A stretch of 6,064 nucleotides of DNA from Candidatus Heimdallarchaeota archaeon (lineage in GTDB: Archaea; Asgardarchaeota; Heimdallarchaeia; Hodarchaeales; LC-3): assembly GCA_027364495.1 (NCBI GenBank), contig DAHXPE010000441.1:1-6064 (forward strand). Direction: 5' to 3'. Below, piece by piece: positions 4,043 through 6,064 of this stretch. How positions within the stretch are numbered: position 1 is the first letter of the stretch; each line of letters starts with the position of its first letter. The notes beneath the pieces were generated by a model that was given only the letters and a program-made list of their open reading frames with translations, was not told where the DNA came from and did no database searches. The position numbers were made by a program, and so were the translations under genes.

Positions 4043-6064
4043 ATGAGTGAAAAAACAAAAACTTCGTGCTGTTCTATATGCAGTGAAAAGAATACTCAAA
4101 ATAAAAATATTGAAATTCAAATTCAATCAGAAAGTTCTTCAGGAAAAACTTCTGCATTTCTCGAAATGTTTGTAAATAATGAATTTAAATGGTTGATAGT
4201 CGCTTTGCTTGTTGTAATTCCTTTTGAAATAATGGCTTTACTTAAACATCATGCATCTTTATGGATTGAAATTCCATTATTTTTATCAATCATTATTTTC
4301 TTTGGGCGTACTGTAATAATTGATGGTTTAAAAAATTTGATTAAATTCAGATTTTCTAGTATAAATCTATTGATGACCATTGCTATTGTGGGAGCAATTT
4401 ATCTTGGAGAATTTGAAGAAGCGGCAATCATTGTGCTGCTATTTTCACTTGGAGAAAAACTTGAAGAATATGGATTTGAAAAAAGTAAGAACAGCATTGC
4501 GGGATTGATAAAAAAACAACCTAAAGTTGCTCTCTTAAAGGGTAAAAAAGAAAAACAATCTGTTGAATCCGTAAAAATTAACGATATAATTATTGTCAAA
4601 CAAGGAGAACAGATTCCTCTTGACGGAGTTATTGTTAGTGGAAAATCATTCGTTGATGAAGCTGCAATAACTGGTGAACCATTGCCAAAAAACAAAACGG
4701 TAGGGGACATCGTTTTCGCTGCGACAATAAATACAAACAGTTATTTAGAGATAAGAGTCACAAAAATTGCATCCGAAACGACATATGCTAAAATTTTAGA
4801 GATGACTGAAAAGGCTTTAGAGAATAAATCTAATTCACAACAGTTCATAGAGAAGTTTGCTAAGTACTACACTCCTTCAGTTCTTGGAGGATTCGTGCTC
4901 ATGTTAATAATACCAGTTCTAATATTTAATCAATCTTTTAATGTATGGTTTGAAAGAGCATTAACACTTCTCGTGATATCCTGTCCTTGTGCACTCGTTA
5001 TTTCGACACCTATTGCAATATTTTCTGCTATGGGAAACGCATCAAAAAGAGGTGTGCTGATAAAAGGAGGAAAATATGTAGAGGAGCTTGGAAAAATAAA
5101 AATAATGGCATTTGACAAAACAAGAACATTAACGACAGGAGAATTACAGGTAACCGATATCATTCCTTTTAACGGATTTAGCGAAAAAGAAGTAATAGCT
5201 TGTGTAGCTGGAATGGAATCATACTCAGAACACCCACTCGCAAAAGGAGTTATAAAAAAAGCAAATTCCGAAAGTGCAAAGATTCACTTGTTCAAAAATC
5301 TTGAATTTCTGCAAGGAAAAGGAATCAAAGGAGACTGCATGGTCTGCGTTGATAAGCATCATTGCATTGGAAACCTGAAATTTGTGATGCAAGAGCATAA
5401 GATTCCAAAAGAAGTGTTACGAGATCTGAACAGATTAGAACATGAAGGAAAAACAGTTATTATCAGTTGTGATAATAAGAATGTAAAAGGATTAATTGCA
5501 TTGTCGGATACTATTAAACAAGAAAGTAAAGAAGTAATTGCAACAATAAAAAAATTTGGAATCAAACCAATAATATTATCAGGAGATAGCAAGGCATCAG
5601 TCAAATATACGGCAGAACAACTTTCGATAACTGACTATGAAGCAGATTTGCTGCCTGAAGGAAAAGTTGATTTCATTACAAAACTTGCAGTTAAATATAA
5701 GAATGTGGCTATGATCGGAGATGGAGTCAATGATACGCCTGCACTCGCTAAATCATCAGTAGGAATTGCAATGGGTGCTGCTGGTTCAGATTCTGCAATT
5801 GAAACATCAGATATTGTAATACTTAATGACAATATAAAAGTTATCGGTCATATCGTTAATCTAGGAAGAAAAACTACAAATAAAATAAAATTCAATATTG
5901 TATTTGCAATAGTCGTTAAGGCACTTATTTTATGCACAGCAGTTTTAGGGTTTACAAATCTTGCACTGGCAATATTTGCTGATGCCTTGCTATCTCCTGA
6001 TAATATTATTGGTTTGATTCCAAATTTTTTTATTGTTGCAATTACTTCTTTACTTTCTTGTTTA
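4043..6064 (+). CDS. zntA: Zn/Cd/Pb-exporting P1B-type ATPase, C-terminus replaced by inverted sequence
   Basis: The frame is open from ATG 4043 to the window end. Eight membrane helices are expected: about 50-68, 74-95, 107-122 and 126-142, then 279-296 and 304-325 with C314-P315-C316, then 616-636 and 638-650. N618, K626 and D647 together with CPC mark the P1B-2 (Zn/Cd/Pb) class. The actuator TGEP (210-213), HP (397-398), SGD (513-515) and GDGVND (559-564) are all present. The N-terminus has C9-C10-xx-C13 but no HMA domain. Two things are odd. The phosphorylation motif at D358 reads DKTRT, with Arg (AGA) for the nearly invariant Gly. Sequence after about 5983 is a reverse-complement copy of 5515-5600, so residues after FAD (645-647) are not native and some 15-25 C-terminal residues are missing. 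The N domain also carries C432, C435, H439, H440 and C441. It exports cytosolic metal using ATP and is controlled by the upstream repressor. Confidence 0.9.
   Translation, partial: MSEKTKTSCCSICSEKNTQNKNIEIQIQSESSSGKTSAFLEMFVNNEFKWLIVALLVVIPFEIMALLKHHASLWIEIPLFLSIIIFFGRTVIIDGLKNLIKFRFSSINLLMTIAIVGAIYLGEFEEAAIIVLLFSLGEKLEEYGFEKSKNSIAGLIKKQPKVALLKGKKEKQSVESVKINDIIIVKQGEQIPLDGVIVSGKSFVDEAAITGEPLPKNKTVGDIVFAATINTNSYLEIRVTKIASETTYAKILEMTEKALENKSNSQQFIEKFAKYYTPSVLGGFVLMLIIPVLIFNQSFNVWFERALTLLVISCPCALVISTPIAIFSAMGNASKRGVLIKGGKYVEELGKIKIMAFDKTRTLTTGELQVTDIIPFNGFSEKEVIACVAGMESYSEHPLAKGVIKKANSESAKIHLFKNLEFLQGKGIKGDCMVCVDKHHCIGNLKFVMQEHKIPKEVLRDLNRLEHEGKTVIISCDNKNVKGLIALSDTIKQESKEVIATIKKFGIKPIILSGDSKASVKYTAEQLSITDYEADLLPEGKVDFITKLAVKYKNVAMIGDGVNDTPALAKSSVGIAMGAAGSDSAIETSDIVILNDNIKVIGHIVNLGRKTTNKIKFNIVFAIVVKALILCTAVLGFTNLALAIFADALLSPDNIIGLIPNFFIVAITSLLSCL
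5515..5600 (+). repeat. Source arm of the 86-bp inverted repeat (inside the ATPase P-domain)
   Basis: This native ATPase sequence, coding for the region up to the SGD motif, recurs as an exact reverse complement at 5979-6064. Confidence 0.95.
5979..6064 (-). repeat. Inverted copy of 5515-5600 reaching the window end; probable fold-back chimera
   Basis: All 86 bases are the exact reverse complement of 5515-5600, and the match is cut only by the window edge. The flip occurs at CTGATG (5979-5984), which suits both the expected native FAD-coding sequence and the inverted copy, that is, a short microhomology. The identity includes a 7-base homopolymer, so the copy is recent or artificial. It removes the native end of the ATPase. 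Confidence 0.95.

Noticed and set aside
4043..4190. N-terminal heavy-metal-associated (HMA) domain on the ATPase
   Set aside because: Only about 49 residues precede the first helix and they hold a CCxxC motif, not the GMxCxxC fold of HMA.
4399..5832. Antisense ORFs over the ATPase (4399-4710, 4930-5163, 5359-5604, 5635-5832)
   Set aside because: They mirror a well-conserved ATPase coding frame and show no family features. The one at 5359-5604 shares a peptide with the window end only because of the inverted repeat.
5979..6064. A novel C-terminal extension of the ATPase
   Set aside because: The extra residues are encoded by an exact reverse complement of the gene's own P-domain, so the open frame there is accidental.
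1..6064. tRNA, rRNA, CRISPR array, transposase or integration site
   Set aside because: No cloverleaf, conserved rRNA stretch, regularly spaced repeat or recombinase coding sequence was seen by eye.

Overview
The window looks like AT-rich archaeal DNA (roughly 30% GC by eye). The support is TATA-type promoters about 26 bp upstream of starts with little or no leader, GAGGT-type ribosome sites on internal genes, and a winged-helix regulator of the HTH_45 type that is mostly archaeal. A small-genome (DPANN-like, for example Woesearchaeota or Pacearchaeota) archaeon is my best guess, but no rRNA or other marker is present to prove it.

Left part (1-1751): a truncated membrane-anchored extracytoplasmic protein with a duplicated domain (minus strand, runs off the left edge) is divergent from a two-gene plus-strand unit. 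That unit encodes a 7-helix membrane protein and a small winged-helix protein whose reading frames overlap by ATGA.

Middle part (1807-3370, minus strand): a run of small genes, read from right to left. They are a 36-residue ORF with a strong ribosome site, a membrane-anchored Met-rich protein with four evenly spaced Met-Met pairs, a SHOCT-domain membrane protein, a cupredoxin-fold protein that has lost three of the four expected copper ligands, and a DUF302 protein. Such genes commonly accompany metal-resistance ATPases.

Right part (3645-6064, plus strand): a palindromic ArsR/SmtB-type operator overlaps the TATA box of an ArsR-family repressor, which has both the Cys (alpha3N) and the Asp/His (alpha5) metal sites. 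It is followed 11 nt later by a Zn/Cd/Pb-type P1B ATPase. Taken together the middle and right parts form a divergent metal-stress island: cytosolic metal is sensed by the repressor and exported by the ATPase, while membrane-anchored Met-rich and cupredoxin-like proteins may handle metal outside the membrane (inference).

Two anomalies deserve attention. The ATPase phosphorylation motif reads DKTRT instead of the nearly invariant DKTGT. Also, the last 86 bp of the window (5979-6064) are an exact reverse complement of 5515-5600 inside the same gene. The ATPase C-terminus is therefore replaced by inverted sequence, very probably a fold-back chimera of amplification or assembly rather than biology. 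The most interesting biological candidates are the cupredoxin without copper ligands, the Met-pair protein, the overlooked small ORF, and the extra Cys/His cluster in the ATPase nucleotide-binding domain. I see no tRNA, rRNA, CRISPR array or transposase.
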